A DNA stretch of 64,000 nucleotides, taken from positions 9,979-73,978 of the forward strand of contig JBBIME010000016.1 of the NCBI GenBank assembly GCA_037444575.1, in the 5' to 3' direction. The notes beneath the pieces are model-generated. The model had not been told where the DNA came from, searched no databases, and saw nothing but the letters and a program-made list of their open reading frames with translations. The position numbers and the translations under genes were made by a program. The DNA comes from Bacteriovorax sp037444575 (GTDB taxonomy: Bacteria > Bdellovibrionota > Bacteriovoracia > Bacteriovoracales > Bacteriovoracaceae). This document shows, in pieces, positions 8,931 through 17,367 of the stretch; position 1 is the first letter of the stretch; each line of letters opens with the position of its first letter.

Positions 8931-8952
8931 GTTTAAAGTTTAACATGACCGG
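8923..8952 (-). promoter_or_regulatory. Perfect hairpin covering the fliL-like start codon
   Basis: CCGGTCATGTT at 8923-8933 is the exact reverse complement of AACATGACCGG at 8942-8952, with an eight-base loop. The stem contains the ATG of the FliL-like gene. Read on the minus strand it has no U-run, so it looks like a start-sequestering element or operator rather than a terminator. Confidence 0.5.
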
Positions 8953-8972
8953 TATTTTTGAAAAGAAATTAA

Positions 8973-10079
8973 TTAGAACGGTAACTTAGTATAAAGAAGA
9001 CCTAGATCTTGAGCAACTTGCTCATATACTAAAGCACCTTTGTAGATATTGATCCCTGGTCTGAAAGATTTATCTTTCTGAGCAGCTTCTTCAACACCCA
9101 TGTTTGCAATCATGCGAGCGTACTTAAGAGTTACGTTAGTAAGAGCAAATGTAGAAGTTCTAGCTACTGCTCCTGGCATGTTCGCTACACAGTAGTGAAC
9201 TACACCATCAACTACGAAAGTAGGGTTTTCGTGAGTTGTTGGCTTACAAGTTTCAATACATCCACCTTGGTCAACAGCGATATCTACAACAACAGATCCT
9301 TTTTGCATTTTAGAGATCATGTCGCGTGTAACTAGTTTTGGAGCTTTTGCACCAGGAACTAGAACAGCTCCAATAACAAGGTCTGACTCAAGAACAGCTT
9401 TTTCAATATTGTCTTGGTTAGAGTAAATTGTAGTGATGTGTGATCCGTATAAAGCATCTAGTTCAGCAAGACGTTTTGTTGAAAGATCGATTGCTGTAAC
9501 AGAAGCTCCCATTCCCATTGCCATTTGAATCGCGTTTGTTCCCGCAATCCCAGCTCCGATAACAGTTACTTTTGCGCGTTTAACACCTGGAACACCACCT
9601 AAAAGAATTCCTTTTCCACCTTTATCAAGTTGAAGGTAAGTCGCTCCGATTTGAACTGACATACGGCCAGCAACTTCAGACATAGGAACTAGAAGTGGAA
9701 GTGAACCGTCAGCATTTTGAATTGTTTCGTACGCTACAGCTGTACATCCTGACTTCATTAAACCTTTTGTTTGATCTGGATCTGGTGCAAGGTGAAGGTA
9801 TGTGTAAAGAATGTGATGCGGTTTAAGCATTGCAATCTCTACTGCTTGAGGTTCTTTAACTTTGATAATCATTGTAGATTTCTCAAAAACTTCAGCAGCA
9901 GTATCTAGAATTTTCGCTCCAGCTTTTAAGTATTCGTCATCAGTAATGCCAATTCCAAGACCAGCATTTTTTTGAACGTATACAGTATGTCCGTCACCAA
10001 TAAGAGCGCGAACTCCACCTGGAACCATCCCGACGCGGTTTTCGTTATTTTTAATTTCCTTAGGTATACCAATAATCAT
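8973..10079 (-). CDS. ald: Alanine dehydrogenase
   Basis: The 368-residue protein starts MIIGIPKEIKNNENRVG, the family signature with the Arg that contacts the substrate, and has KVKEP near residue 75. A Rossmann NAD site reads VIGAGIAGTNA (about 173-183), and the conserved GGCIET and MPGAVARTST stretches follow. Length matches bacterial Ald (about 370). The enzyme reversibly deaminates L-alanine to pyruvate with NAD and suits a bacterium feeding on amino acids. The ATG follows GGAG in the leader. It is transcribed towards the FliL-like gene. Confidence 0.95.
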   Translation of the reverse strand: MIIGIPKEIKNNENRVGMVPGGVRALIGDGHTVYVQKNAGLGIGITDDEYLKAGAKILDTAAEVFEKSTMIIKVKEPQAVEIAMLKPHHILYTYLHLAPDPDQTKGLMKSGCTAVAYETIQNADGSLPLLVPMSEVAGRMSVQIGATYLQLDKGGKGILLGGVPGVKRAKVTVIGAGIAGTNAIQMAMGMGASVTAIDLSTKRLAELDALYGSHITTIYSNQDNIEKAVLESDLVIGAVLVPGAKAPKLVTRDMISKMQKGSVVVDIAVDQGGCIETCKPTTHENPTFVVDGVVHYCVANMPGAVARTSTFALTNVTLKYARMIANMGVEEAAQKDKSFRPGINIYKGALVYEQVAQDLGLLYTKLPF

Positions 10080-10186
10080 TTAAATTCTCCTTTAAAAAGG
10101 GGGGCAGATTGAGAGTTAAAATATTTCCCAAGAGAATTCCATAAAATGCGAAAAAATTAAAGGGGAAAATGCGCAAATTTCAGTTA

Positions 10187-10696
10187 CTACTTGAGACTTT
10201 TAGAAAGGAACTTTCGTTTAGTGACAAAGATCTTCAATCCCAGCAAGAATACGAGCAGAAAGGGCAGAAAATAGAGGGCAAATTCGCCTTTTGAGGGACC
10301 TGGAGAGGTAATTTCCACAGGGAGGCTTATGGTATTCTCTGCACTTTCATTTTGTTTAATGATGAATTCGACGTTCCACATTACTTCGCGATCAAAAGGC
10401 AAAACTGCCCTAAAATTTTGTCTCTGTCCTTTTTGAGTCAAAAACAGGGCCGCTGCCTTTAGGATGTGCGCAGGATCGTTTATAGGGCTTGCCTTTAGTT
10501 GAATTTGATATTTTGCATGTTCATCTCCATCAATAAATAAATCAAAAGACCCTTTTCCAATATCTGGATCAGCTAAAATGGAGAGATTATTTTTGCCAAT
10601 TTGTTTATCTACTAAAATGGGAAAGATCTTACCTTCATGAGCATTGATTTTTATTGGAGTAAAAAAAATAAAAATGAGAAGAAAAATTATCTTCAT
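10187..10696 (-). CDS. Secreted protein with C-terminal membrane anchor, paired with a His-rich membrane protein
   Basis: I use the ATG at 10696, giving a signal peptide (about 1-19) cut after INA. The mature protein starts HEGKIFPILVDK, carries a beta-rich domain, and ends in a hydrophobic anchor (about 137-158) with a basic tail. The start lies one base past the stop of the upstream membrane gene, so the two are coupled. A mature N-terminal His in HEG could bind copper or haem iron, but no function is established. I recognise the pair as recurrent but not named. Confidence 0.6.
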   Translation of the reverse strand: MKIIFLLIFIFFTPIKINAHEGKIFPILVDKQIGKNNLSILADPDIGKGSFDLFIDGDEHAKYQIQLKASPINDPAHILKAAALFLTQKGQRQNFRAVLPFDREVMWNVEFIIKQNESAENTISLPVEITSPGPSKGEFALYFLPFLLVFLLGLKIFVTKRKFLSKSLK

Positions 10697-10697
10697 A

Positions 10698-11270
10698 TTA
10701 GTTTCTTGCAATAGCACAAGGGCATTGATGCTCGCGTAGTTCGTCAGCAGTCGGGAAAAGGTGATAGTACATTCCTATCATCATAGGAATAAAAACAATA
10801 GTATTATAGAAAAGATGAAGTTCAGCTCGAGGATAAAAAAGTTCGAGAATACTTGTTGGAACTGGTCTGTTCAAAAGGTTAGTTTTTATAAGAACCTGTC
10901 CTTGCAAAAGAAAATGTTCGAAATGGTGCCAGAATTGAATGACTAGGGATATGTTCCACCATGTTCTTGATCTTCCAATAAATCCGCTACGAAGTATCCA
11001 TAACCCAATTAACATAAAAACAGCATAGACATAATGAAGAGATTCAGAAGTAATAAGCCAAGGGTACCAATATCCTAAAATCCCTCGCGCTTCTGGGCGA
11101 GGCCACTTTAAACCATAAATTTGAAAAGCTTGAATCAAGTGCTCTCCCCAATGAGCAAGCACTATTACCATATAAATTCTTAGCGAAAATTCATGCTGGG
11201 AGGAATTTATCTTAAAAAGAAAACGCTGATAGGCAGAAGGTTGCAATTCACACGCTTTTTCGGATGCCAT
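10698..11270 (-). CDS. Multi-pass membrane protein with repeated H-x-x-E-H motifs
   Basis: The 190-residue protein has about four to five membrane segments. It contains HWGEHLIQ early and WHHFEHFLLQGQ in the middle, plus further His in ESLHYVY and ELHLFY. Several His residues lie in or next to membrane helices, which fits metal or haem binding. It is followed immediately by the HEG-type secreted protein on the same strand. I recall similar proteins in varied bacteria with conserved WPRPEARG and WW segments, but no assigned function. A membrane metal or redox role is inferred only. Confidence 0.6.
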   Translation of the reverse strand: MASEKACELQPSAYQRFLFKINSSQHEFSLRIYMVIVLAHWGEHLIQAFQIYGLKWPRPEARGILGYWYPWLITSESLHYVYAVFMLIGLWILRSGFIGRSRTWWNISLVIQFWHHFEHFLLQGQVLIKTNLLNRPVPTSILELFYPRAELHLFYNTIVFIPMMIGMYYHLFPTADELREHQCPCAIARN

Positions 11271-11284
11271 TTTTCCCTACCAAT

Positions 11285-12100
11285 TTAATAAGTAATTTTA
11301 AACTGATCATATAAAGGAAAAACATTTTTGCCAAATTTGCTATCTGACAGTTTTGTTAATTCTTGATGAGAGAGATCGTGGCTCATATGAATGAGTCCAC
11401 ATTGTTCAGGCTTTATTCTTGTAATGTAATTGAAAGATTTCTCTACTGTGAGGTGAGTAGAATGGGTTCCTCTTTTTAGGCAATCGATTATAAGGAGTTT
11501 TAACTTCTTTTCTTGGAGAATATTAATAATGTGATCTGGAATTTCCATACAGTCGACAATATAAGCTAATCCATCATGAACAAAACCCATCGTCGTGCCA
11601 TGACCATGAGGATAACTAAAAAAGAAAAATTCTTCGCCCTGGATATTAATTGTCTTTTCCATCTTAACAGCATTTAAAGAGAGTCTCGGAATTCCTCCAC
11701 CAATAATGGGTTTGGTATGCTTCGTAAAAATATACTGAAAACGATTTTCAATAAATGTTTTTGCATTTTCACTGCAGTAGATTGGAATTTCTCTATGAGG
11801 AGGACCAAAAGTAAATGGCCTTAAGTCATCTATGCCATGGAGATGATCAGCGTGCTCGTGAGTGATTATAACAAAATCAATGTCGGAGATTTTATTATCT
11901 AAAATCTGAGTGCGAAGATCAGGAGTTGTATCAACTAATATTTTTTTACCTTTCTTTGTTTCAATATAAATACTCGAGCGCAATCTCTTATCTCTATGAT
12001 CAAGTGATGAACATACCAGACAATTACAACCGACCATTGGAATTCCTGTTGAAGTTCCTGTACCGAGAGCAATCAATTTGTTTCTGTTAAAAGATTTCAT
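11285..12100 (-). CDS. PhnP-like metallo-beta-lactamase-fold phosphodiesterase
   Basis: The 271-residue protein starts with the GTGTSTGIP loop and a Cys cluster (Cys25, Cys27, Cys30), as in PhnP. The metal motif HEHADH is at 81-86, with further ligands in SYPHGHG, a DCMEI Asp, and a late HMSHDL. PhnP opens the cyclic phosphate of phosphoribosyl 1,2-cyclic phosphate, but this family is broad and no phosphonate genes are near, so the substrate is open. It is divergent from the M16 peptidase genes. Confidence 0.75.
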   Translation of the reverse strand: MKSFNRNKLIALGTGTSTGIPMVGCNCLVCSSLDHRDKRLRSSIYIETKKGKKILVDTTPDLRTQILDNKISDIDFVIITHEHADHLHGIDDLRPFTFGPPHREIPIYCSENAKTFIENRFQYIFTKHTKPIIGGGIPRLSLNAVKMEKTINIQGEEFFFFSYPHGHGTTMGFVHDGLAYIVDCMEIPDHIINILQEKKLKLLIIDCLKRGTHSTHLTVEKSFNYITRIKPEQCGLIHMSHDLSHQELTKLSDSKFGKNVFPLYDQFKITY

Positions 12101-12149
12101 GTTATAATCCTAACCTGATAAAGACTCATATTTAAGAGGAAAGAAGGAA

Positions 12150-13556
12150 ATGTTACAAAAAAATTTTGGCAAGAGATTTGTCTCATTAACGCTCTTGGCA
12201 TTCGTGTTAAGTAGTTGTGCTTCAATGACTAAAAGTAAAAAACCTGCACCCATTGTTCTGAACGTAAAAAAAGTAGTGTTAGATAATGGATTGACGGTGC
12301 TTGTTGCTCCAAACCCAAAGCTTCCTATCGCTGCTTATTATACTTTGTTTGACGTCGGTGGACGCTATGAAACAAAGGGAACGACTGGGGCCACTCATTT
12401 TCTTGAACACATGATGTTTAAGGGAGCGAAAAAATATGGGCCAGGAGAGTTTGATACATTAATCGAAAAAAATGGTGGATCAACAAACGCTTACACAACC
12501 AACGATGCAACAGTTTACTACGAAACTATTCCTTCTAATTTTGTAGAGAAGATGGTTGATCTGGAAGCTGATCGCCTTCAGCACTTACTTTTAGAACCAA
12601 TAAGTTTTGAAAGTGAACGCCAAGTTATTTTTGAAGAAAGAAAGATGAGATATGAAAATAGTCCTGAGGGATTTCTTTATCTCATGATGATGAAAAAAGT
12701 TTTTGAAGGAACACCATATGGCCAATCGGTAATTGGTGATGTCGATGATCTTACGGCCCTAAAACGCGATCAAGTGATGGACTTCTTTAAAACGTACTAC
12801 GCTCCAGATAATGCTATTCTTGCGATCGCTGGAGACGTTGATCCTGATAAAATTATTCCAATCATCAAAGAAAAATATGGATCAATTCCTAGTTCAAAAG
12901 AGCTAATGGCACTTAAAACAAAACGGGATGATCCTAAAAATTATGACTGGAAAGCAAACTTTGGTACTGAGTATAAGTACTATGCTACAAATCCAATCCC
13001 AAAATTCGCGATTGCATTTAAAGGTGAGAAGGCCGGAACAAGACGCGCTTTTGTTATGGATGTATTGGCATTTATGCTAGGGAATGGAGGAAGTTCGTAT
13101 CTCGCTCAAAAATACGTAAAAAATCCAAAACCACTTTTAAGTGATGTCTCATTAAATAACTATAATCTTCGTCACTCGGGAATTTTTTATTTTAATGGCG
13201 AACTAATGGAAGGGGTAAGCATTGATACTGCTAAAACTCAATTCATGGCAGATTTAAAAAATTTCTGTTCTGAAGGATTGAACGAAAGAACTCTTCAAAA
13301 GACAAAAAATCAAATTATGTCTCAGGCCTACACTCAAATGAAATCTAATGCCGGAATGGCCTCAACCATCATGATGAATGAAAAAATTTACGGCGACTAC
13401 AATTATGGAACCAAAGAAATGGAAATTTACAATTCAGTAAAAGAGAGCGAAGTGAAAAAAGAATGTAATGATATTTTAAATAAATCTTCTCCTATATTTA
13501 TTTCTGTATGGGACAAGTATCCTAAAAACCCGACGGCACTTGTGGAGGTTAGATAA
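12150..13556 (+). CDS. M16 zinc peptidase lipoprotein (catalytic subunit)
   Basis: The 468-residue protein has a lipoprotein signal with SSC (Cys23). The inverted zinc motif HFLEH is at 83-87, and the downstream EE of VIFEERK (162-163) supplies the third ligand. This is the processing-peptidase family typified by pitrilysin and mitochondrial MPP. Its stop overlaps the next M16 gene start by one base (TAATG), so the two should form the usual active/inactive heterodimer in the periplasm, probably on the outer membrane. AGGAAAGAAGGAA precedes the start. Confidence 0.9.
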   Translation: MLQKNFGKRFVSLTLLAFVLSSCASMTKSKKPAPIVLNVKKVVLDNGLTVLVAPNPKLPIAAYYTLFDVGGRYETKGTTGATHFLEHMMFKGAKKYGPGEFDTLIEKNGGSTNAYTTNDATVYYETIPSNFVEKMVDLEADRLQHLLLEPISFESERQVIFEERKMRYENSPEGFLYLMMMKKVFEGTPYGQSVIGDVDDLTALKRDQVMDFFKTYYAPDNAILAIAGDVDPDKIIPIIKEKYGSIPSSKELMALKTKRDDPKNYDWKANFGTEYKYYATNPIPKFAIAFKGEKAGTRRAFVMDVLAFMLGNGGSSYLAQKYVKNPKPLLSDVSLNNYNLRHSGIFYFNGELMEGVSIDTAKTQFMADLKNFCSEGLNERTLQKTKNQIMSQAYTQMKSNAGMASTIMMNEKIYGDYNYGTKEMEIYNSVKESEVKKECNDILNKSSPIFISVWDKYPKNPTALVEVR

Positions 13557-14932
13557 TGAAAACAAAACTAATCCTTGCACTATCTTTGTTGGTTTCTTTT
13601 AAAACAATGGCTGCACCAAAAGTTGAAGACAGCATTAAACGATTGAACTGGAATGGAATTGATGTCGTCTATATTGAAGACAATCGTTTTCCAACTTATG
13701 ACATGCTTTTATATTTTGCGGATGGGGCCCTTGGTGACGAGAAAGGAAGAATGGGGCTATCTCAACACGCTTTTTCACTACTTGATACTGGGACAGCAAA
13801 ACTTTCTCAGAAAGATATTCTCGATCAATTTGAGTTTTATGGAACTGAATTTAATGCTGATACCACTCATGAGTACACAACATTGTCTTTATCAGGACTC
13901 TCAAAAGATTTAAATACCTCAATGACCCAGGCCTGTACTCTTCTTCGTGAAGCAAATTATCCAGCTGAGACGATTAAGCAAGAACTCGATAAAGAGCGCT
14001 CTGAACTACAAAGCTTAATCGCTAATCCTCAAGCTTTATCAGATAGAGTATTTAGAGAGGTCTCCCTTTCAAACACTCCTTACTCTTACCCTGTTACGGG
14101 GAAACTTCGCGATTTAGACACATATACTCCAGCAGCTCTAAGAGCGAGAATGGATTTTTTCTTAAACAAAGCAAAAAAGAGAATCTATTTGACTGGACCA
14201 AAGACGATTTTAAGTGTTGAAAAAGTTATTACGGAAAAATGTCAGTTTAAAGGAAGCCCATCCGATTTTGTGCGTACGGTTTCTTACAAGAAACAAAAAC
14301 ATAATTCTGCTCAAATTGTTTTTGTTCCGCTTCCAGATGCGAATCAAGTTCAAGTGAAGATCGGACGTTTTCTAAATTATGATGAGATGGGGGATCGTCG
14401 CTTAGATACACTTGCCAGTGAATTTTTAGGTGGAGGATTTACTTCGAGACTTATGAGAGAGGTGAGAGTTAAGCGTGGATTGACTTATTCAATCGGAGCT
14501 TACATTTCATCTCAAAAGCAATATGGAAGATCTGGAATTGCAACATTCACAAAGAACCAGACAATCAATAAATTGCTTGAAGTCATTAATGATGCTGTTG
14601 AAAAAATTCATAAAGATGGAATTAGTGATGAAGATTTAGAAAAATCGAGAGGGAGTATTATTGGGGCCCACCCATTTAAATTTGAAAGCAATCGCGCTTT
14701 CTTGGCCCAACTTCTTTATCTAGATCATATTGAAAAATCGTATTCTGAGCTATTTGATTTTAATCAAGCAGTGATGAAATACACCGCCAAAGATGTTGCT
14801 CGCAAAATTGATGATGTTTACGGAATGAGATACCAGACGATTTTTATCTTAGGTGATAAATCTATTGAAACAGAGTTAAAGAAGCTAAAACTTGGTAAGC
14901 TTCACGTTTTAGATTTTAAAGGTTTTATTTAA
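13556..14932 (+). CDS. M16 peptidase-like non-catalytic partner
   Basis: The 458-residue protein has a cleavable signal peptide (about 1-19). At the zinc site the HxxEH motif is replaced by QHAFSLLDTG, so metal binding is lost. It keeps the substrate-binding arginine and tyrosine region, SRLMREVRVKRGLTYS, near residue 300. This is the classical partner arrangement of bacterial M16B pairs. It is translated directly after the lipoprotein subunit. The stop is three bases from the convergent bactofilin stop. Confidence 0.88.
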   Translation: MKTKLILALSLLVSFKTMAAPKVEDSIKRLNWNGIDVVYIEDNRFPTYDMLLYFADGALGDEKGRMGLSQHAFSLLDTGTAKLSQKDILDQFEFYGTEFNADTTHEYTTLSLSGLSKDLNTSMTQACTLLREANYPAETIKQELDKERSELQSLIANPQALSDRVFREVSLSNTPYSYPVTGKLRDLDTYTPAALRARMDFFLNKAKKRIYLTGPKTILSVEKVITEKCQFKGSPSDFVRTVSYKKQKHNSAQIVFVPLPDANQVQVKIGRFLNYDEMGDRRLDTLASEFLGGGFTSRLMREVRVKRGLTYSIGAYISSQKQYGRSGIATFTKNQTINKLLEVINDAVEKIHKDGISDEDLEKSRGSIIGAHPFKFESNRAFLAQLLYLDHIEKSYSELFDFNQAVMKYTAKDVARKIDDVYGMRYQTIFILGDKSIETELKKLKLGKLHVLDFKGFI

Positions 14933-14935
14933 GAC

Positions 14936-15271
14936 TTAATTTTCTTCCGTGTGCCCGTTCATGTTAACGATGGCACCCGGAAGAATTTCTAGTGATTTTG
15001 AAATGATTTTTCCTTCAAAAGAAGCAGTCGGATAAATTGTTACATGTCCAAGTGATTTAATTTCCCCAATAAATTCACCATAGATTTCCAGGTCAAAGCA
15101 TTGAAGAGTTCCTTCAGTAACAGAACCAATTTCTAAAATTAATTTGGCTTCATTTTCTACAACGATATCTCCTTGAAGATGCCCTTGAAGATAAGTTGGT
15201 CCACTAAATTTAAATGTTCCAGAGAGATTAGTGGCCTTTCCAATATAAGTGAATTCTTGATTTTGAATCAT
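14936..15271 (-). CDS. Bactofilin
   Basis: The 111-residue protein is almost entirely a bactofilin (DUF583) right-handed beta-helix, with regular repeats such as GPTYLQGHLQGDIVVENEAKL and hydrophobic strands every six residues or so. Bactofilins polymerise without nucleotide into filaments, often membrane-bound, and direct peptidoglycan enzymes. In Helicobacter the bactofilin CcmA works with Csd proteins to set helical shape. Here it is the last gene of an operon headed by a Csd6/Bd1075-like enzyme, which strongly suggests a cell-shape role. Confidence 0.88.
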   Translation of the reverse strand: MIQNQEFTYIGKATNLSGTFKFSGPTYLQGHLQGDIVVENEAKLILEIGSVTEGTLQCFDLEIYGEFIGEIKSLGHVTIYPTASFEGKIISKSLEILPGAIVNMNGHTEEN

Positions 15272-15286
15272 GATTGTCTGACCTTT

Positions 15287-16153
15287 TTATAATTTAACAG
15301 GCATCATTATACTCTGGTAGTGAAGAAGATCGCCGTTTTTTGCAAAAATATAAACAGTAAAAATATAATTTCCACCTTTTTTTGGTTTTACGAAACTGGC
15401 ATCTACTGGACGAAAGCGTTGTGTTGAAAATGGTTCACCAGAAGAATAATTGATTTGTGTTGCTGCTCCACTTAGTGCTTGTAGAGGGTAAGCTTGAATC
15501 GCAATATCATTTTTCATGAGCACTATAATGTGACCTGATAGTTTACCTTCGCCATTAGAAGCGGGAATGATATTGAATTGAAGATTAGTTGTATCGCGAT
15601 TTGATACAACTTTAAATCCTGAAAGATTAAGAGTTGCTGGTCGTGTCTTATCTTTTTGGCCTTGGATTGGTCGAAAAAGAGAGAGCGTAGAAAGACCAAT
15701 TGAACTTACTGTTGCACTTGGAGCAACTGTTGGACAAACAGGGGCCGCAGGGCAAGACGTTTTGCTTGGCTCAGTTTTTGGTGCTTCGGTTGGAGTTGCT
15801 TTCTTTAGCATCTCTTCACTTTCTGCTAATTTTTTAGCAAGTTCACTATTTTCAGCTTCTTTTTTAGTTACTATCTCTTGAAGCTGTTTAGCTCTAGAAA
15901 TGGCTTCTCTAGCGAGAGAATTTTGCTGATATGTTTCGATTAGGTGAAATGGGCTTGTGTGGACAAGGCCAATGACTCCCAAAGTGAGGGCAATCAAAGT
16001 AATACTTGGAAGGCCGATAACAAAAAAAAGAATCTTTGATTTTTTTAATTCAAAATATTTAGGAGAGTCATTTTTTTTATTGTAAATAATTGAGATAAAC
16101 TCTTCATTTACTTTGGCGCTTTTACTCTCTTTATTTTCGCTTTCACTTGGCAC
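15287..16153 (-). CDS. Single-pass membrane protein with periplasmic coiled coil, in the cell-shape operon
   Basis: The 288-residue protein starts at a GTG that overlaps the upstream stop by one base (TAGTG). It has a cytoplasmic N-terminus of about 40 residues and one membrane helix (about 43-66). A coiled coil (about 75-118), a Pro/Thr/Cys-rich linker and a beta-rich C-terminal domain (about 150-288) follow. I know no named family. Its layout, between the peptidoglycan enzyme and the bactofilin, would suit a link from cytoplasmic filament to periplasmic enzyme, in the manner of Helicobacter Csd5/Csd7. That is inference. Confidence 0.7.
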   Translation of the reverse strand: MPSESENKESKSAKVNEEFISIIYNKKNDSPKYFELKKSKILFFVIGLPSITLIALTLGVIGLVHTSPFHLIETYQQNSLAREAISRAKQLQEIVTKKEAENSELAKKLAESEEMLKKATPTEAPKTEPSKTSCPAAPVCPTVAPSATVSSIGLSTLSLFRPIQGQKDKTRPATLNLSGFKVVSNRDTTNLQFNIIPASNGEGKLSGHIIVLMKNDIAIQAYPLQALSGAATQINYSSGEPFSTQRFRPVDASFVKPKKGGNYIFTVYIFAKNGDLLHYQSIMMPVKL

Positions 16154-17208
16154 TAGTTACTGCCTTTTTTAGTATCCGTATTTTCCTTAAAAGAGGAGTC
16201 TTTGAAAAATCTCATTGAAGGCTCAAATGCTACTTTATCATTTCCTTCGCTTCCAGCTTTTGAGAAGTTTTCGCTTACAATTTTCCAATTATAAGAATCG
16301 TCTTGTTTTAGATAAAGAGTTTTTTTACCGGCATCATTGATTGTATTTGATTGGTATCTCTGTGTGAAAGTTACAACTGCATAACCTTTAGAAAGAAGGA
16401 TCGACATATTATCAAGATCGATTTTTGGTTTTCCAGGGTTGCTAAAAACCGCTTTCTTATAGGCCTTATATTTTACAAAATTTCCTTTTGGATCTTTGAA
16501 TTCACCAGGGTGATAGTGACTCATATAAGATTCAATATCTTTATTTCTCCAAGCTCCGAGCCATTCATCAACGCTTTTTTTCAACTCATTCTTTTGAGCT
16601 TCAAATGTTTTTTCGTTAAGGAAAACCAGATTTTGAACAATGATGAGCGGAGTTTTGTTAAGTTCAAGATATTTTGAAACATCAAGAAGGTCATTGTTAG
16701 CAGTAACAACACAACCTTTTGAGTCTAGACCTTTATCAAGTCTAGTTTCATCGTTAGTAGAGTGAAGCCAGATACCAGATCCACCTTTTCCCATATGCTG
16801 GTCAACTGGGTTTGGATAATCAGTAACAAAAGCTCCAGCGCCATAGATAACTCCTTGGGCACCACTTTTTTCGATTAATTGTTTGTTTGTTAAAAAATTA
16901 GTAAAGCTGTAGATTCCTTCTGGAGTTCTAAAATCTCCTTCAGTTCCCTTATCGCCAGTCTTTTTCCCTGTAACAACTTGGTAGCTTTTTACAAGTTCAG
17001 GCCTGCCATCAACATTTTTGTAGAGATGAAGTAGGTGGGTTGATTTTTCTGCAACTAGGATGTGGTGAGAATAAAAACCATCCAAAGACAGAAGTGGGGC
17101 CGGATATAATTTCGCTGTTTCTTGCGCCATTGTGTTTTGGGCAGAAATAGCGAGTAGGGCCACAAGCGAAATATTTGTTAAGAGTTTACGACAGAAATTT
17201 TTTTTCAT
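16153..17208 (-). CDS. Csd6/Bd1075-like L,D-carboxypeptidase (YkuD plus NTF2-like domain)
   Basis: I prefer the ATG at 17208, with AAAAGG upstream, giving 351 residues; the frame could start at 17253. A signal peptide is followed by a YkuD domain with the catalytic pair His149 (IWLHS) and Cys166 (SKGCVV). A C-terminal NTF2/SnoaL-like domain lies at about 215-325. This two-domain layout matches Helicobacter Csd6 and Bdellovibrio Bd1075, L,D-carboxypeptidases that trim tetrapeptides and produce cell helicity or curvature. It heads the operon with the linker-like protein and bactofilin. Confidence 0.85.
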   Translation of the reverse strand: MKKNFCRKLLTNISLVALLAISAQNTMAQETAKLYPAPLLSLDGFYSHHILVAEKSTHLLHLYKNVDGRPELVKSYQVVTGKKTGDKGTEGDFRTPEGIYSFTNFLTNKQLIEKSGAQGVIYGAGAFVTDYPNPVDQHMGKGGSGIWLHSTNDETRLDKGLDSKGCVVTANNDLLDVSKYLELNKTPLIIVQNLVFLNEKTFEAQKNELKKSVDEWLGAWRNKDIESYMSHYHPGEFKDPKGNFVKYKAYKKAVFSNPGKPKIDLDNMSILLSKGYAVVTFTQRYQSNTINDAGKKTLYLKQDDSYNWKIVSENFSKAGSEGNDKVAFEPSMRFFKDSSFKENTDTKKGSN

Positions 17209-17367
17209 CGTTAATAGCCTTTTAAAGTAGTCAAGTATTGGAGTGAAACTCATTTTATTTTAATCTTATTTTAAAGATTAGATCAACCTAAAAGAAATTC
17301 TTTACCCCTTAAAGATGAAAGCCTTTCCTCTTGTTTAATAATTCCACAAGGCCGGTAAAATAAAATC

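Noticed and set aside
10169..10294. Plus-strand 41-codon frame with ATG behind AAAGGGG
   Set aside because: It lies antisense to the secreted HEG-type protein gene and has no family features; a chance frame is more likely.
13556..14932. Loss of HxxEH in the second M16 gene as decay
   Set aside because: Inactive partners are normal in bacterial M16B pairs, and the gene is otherwise intact.
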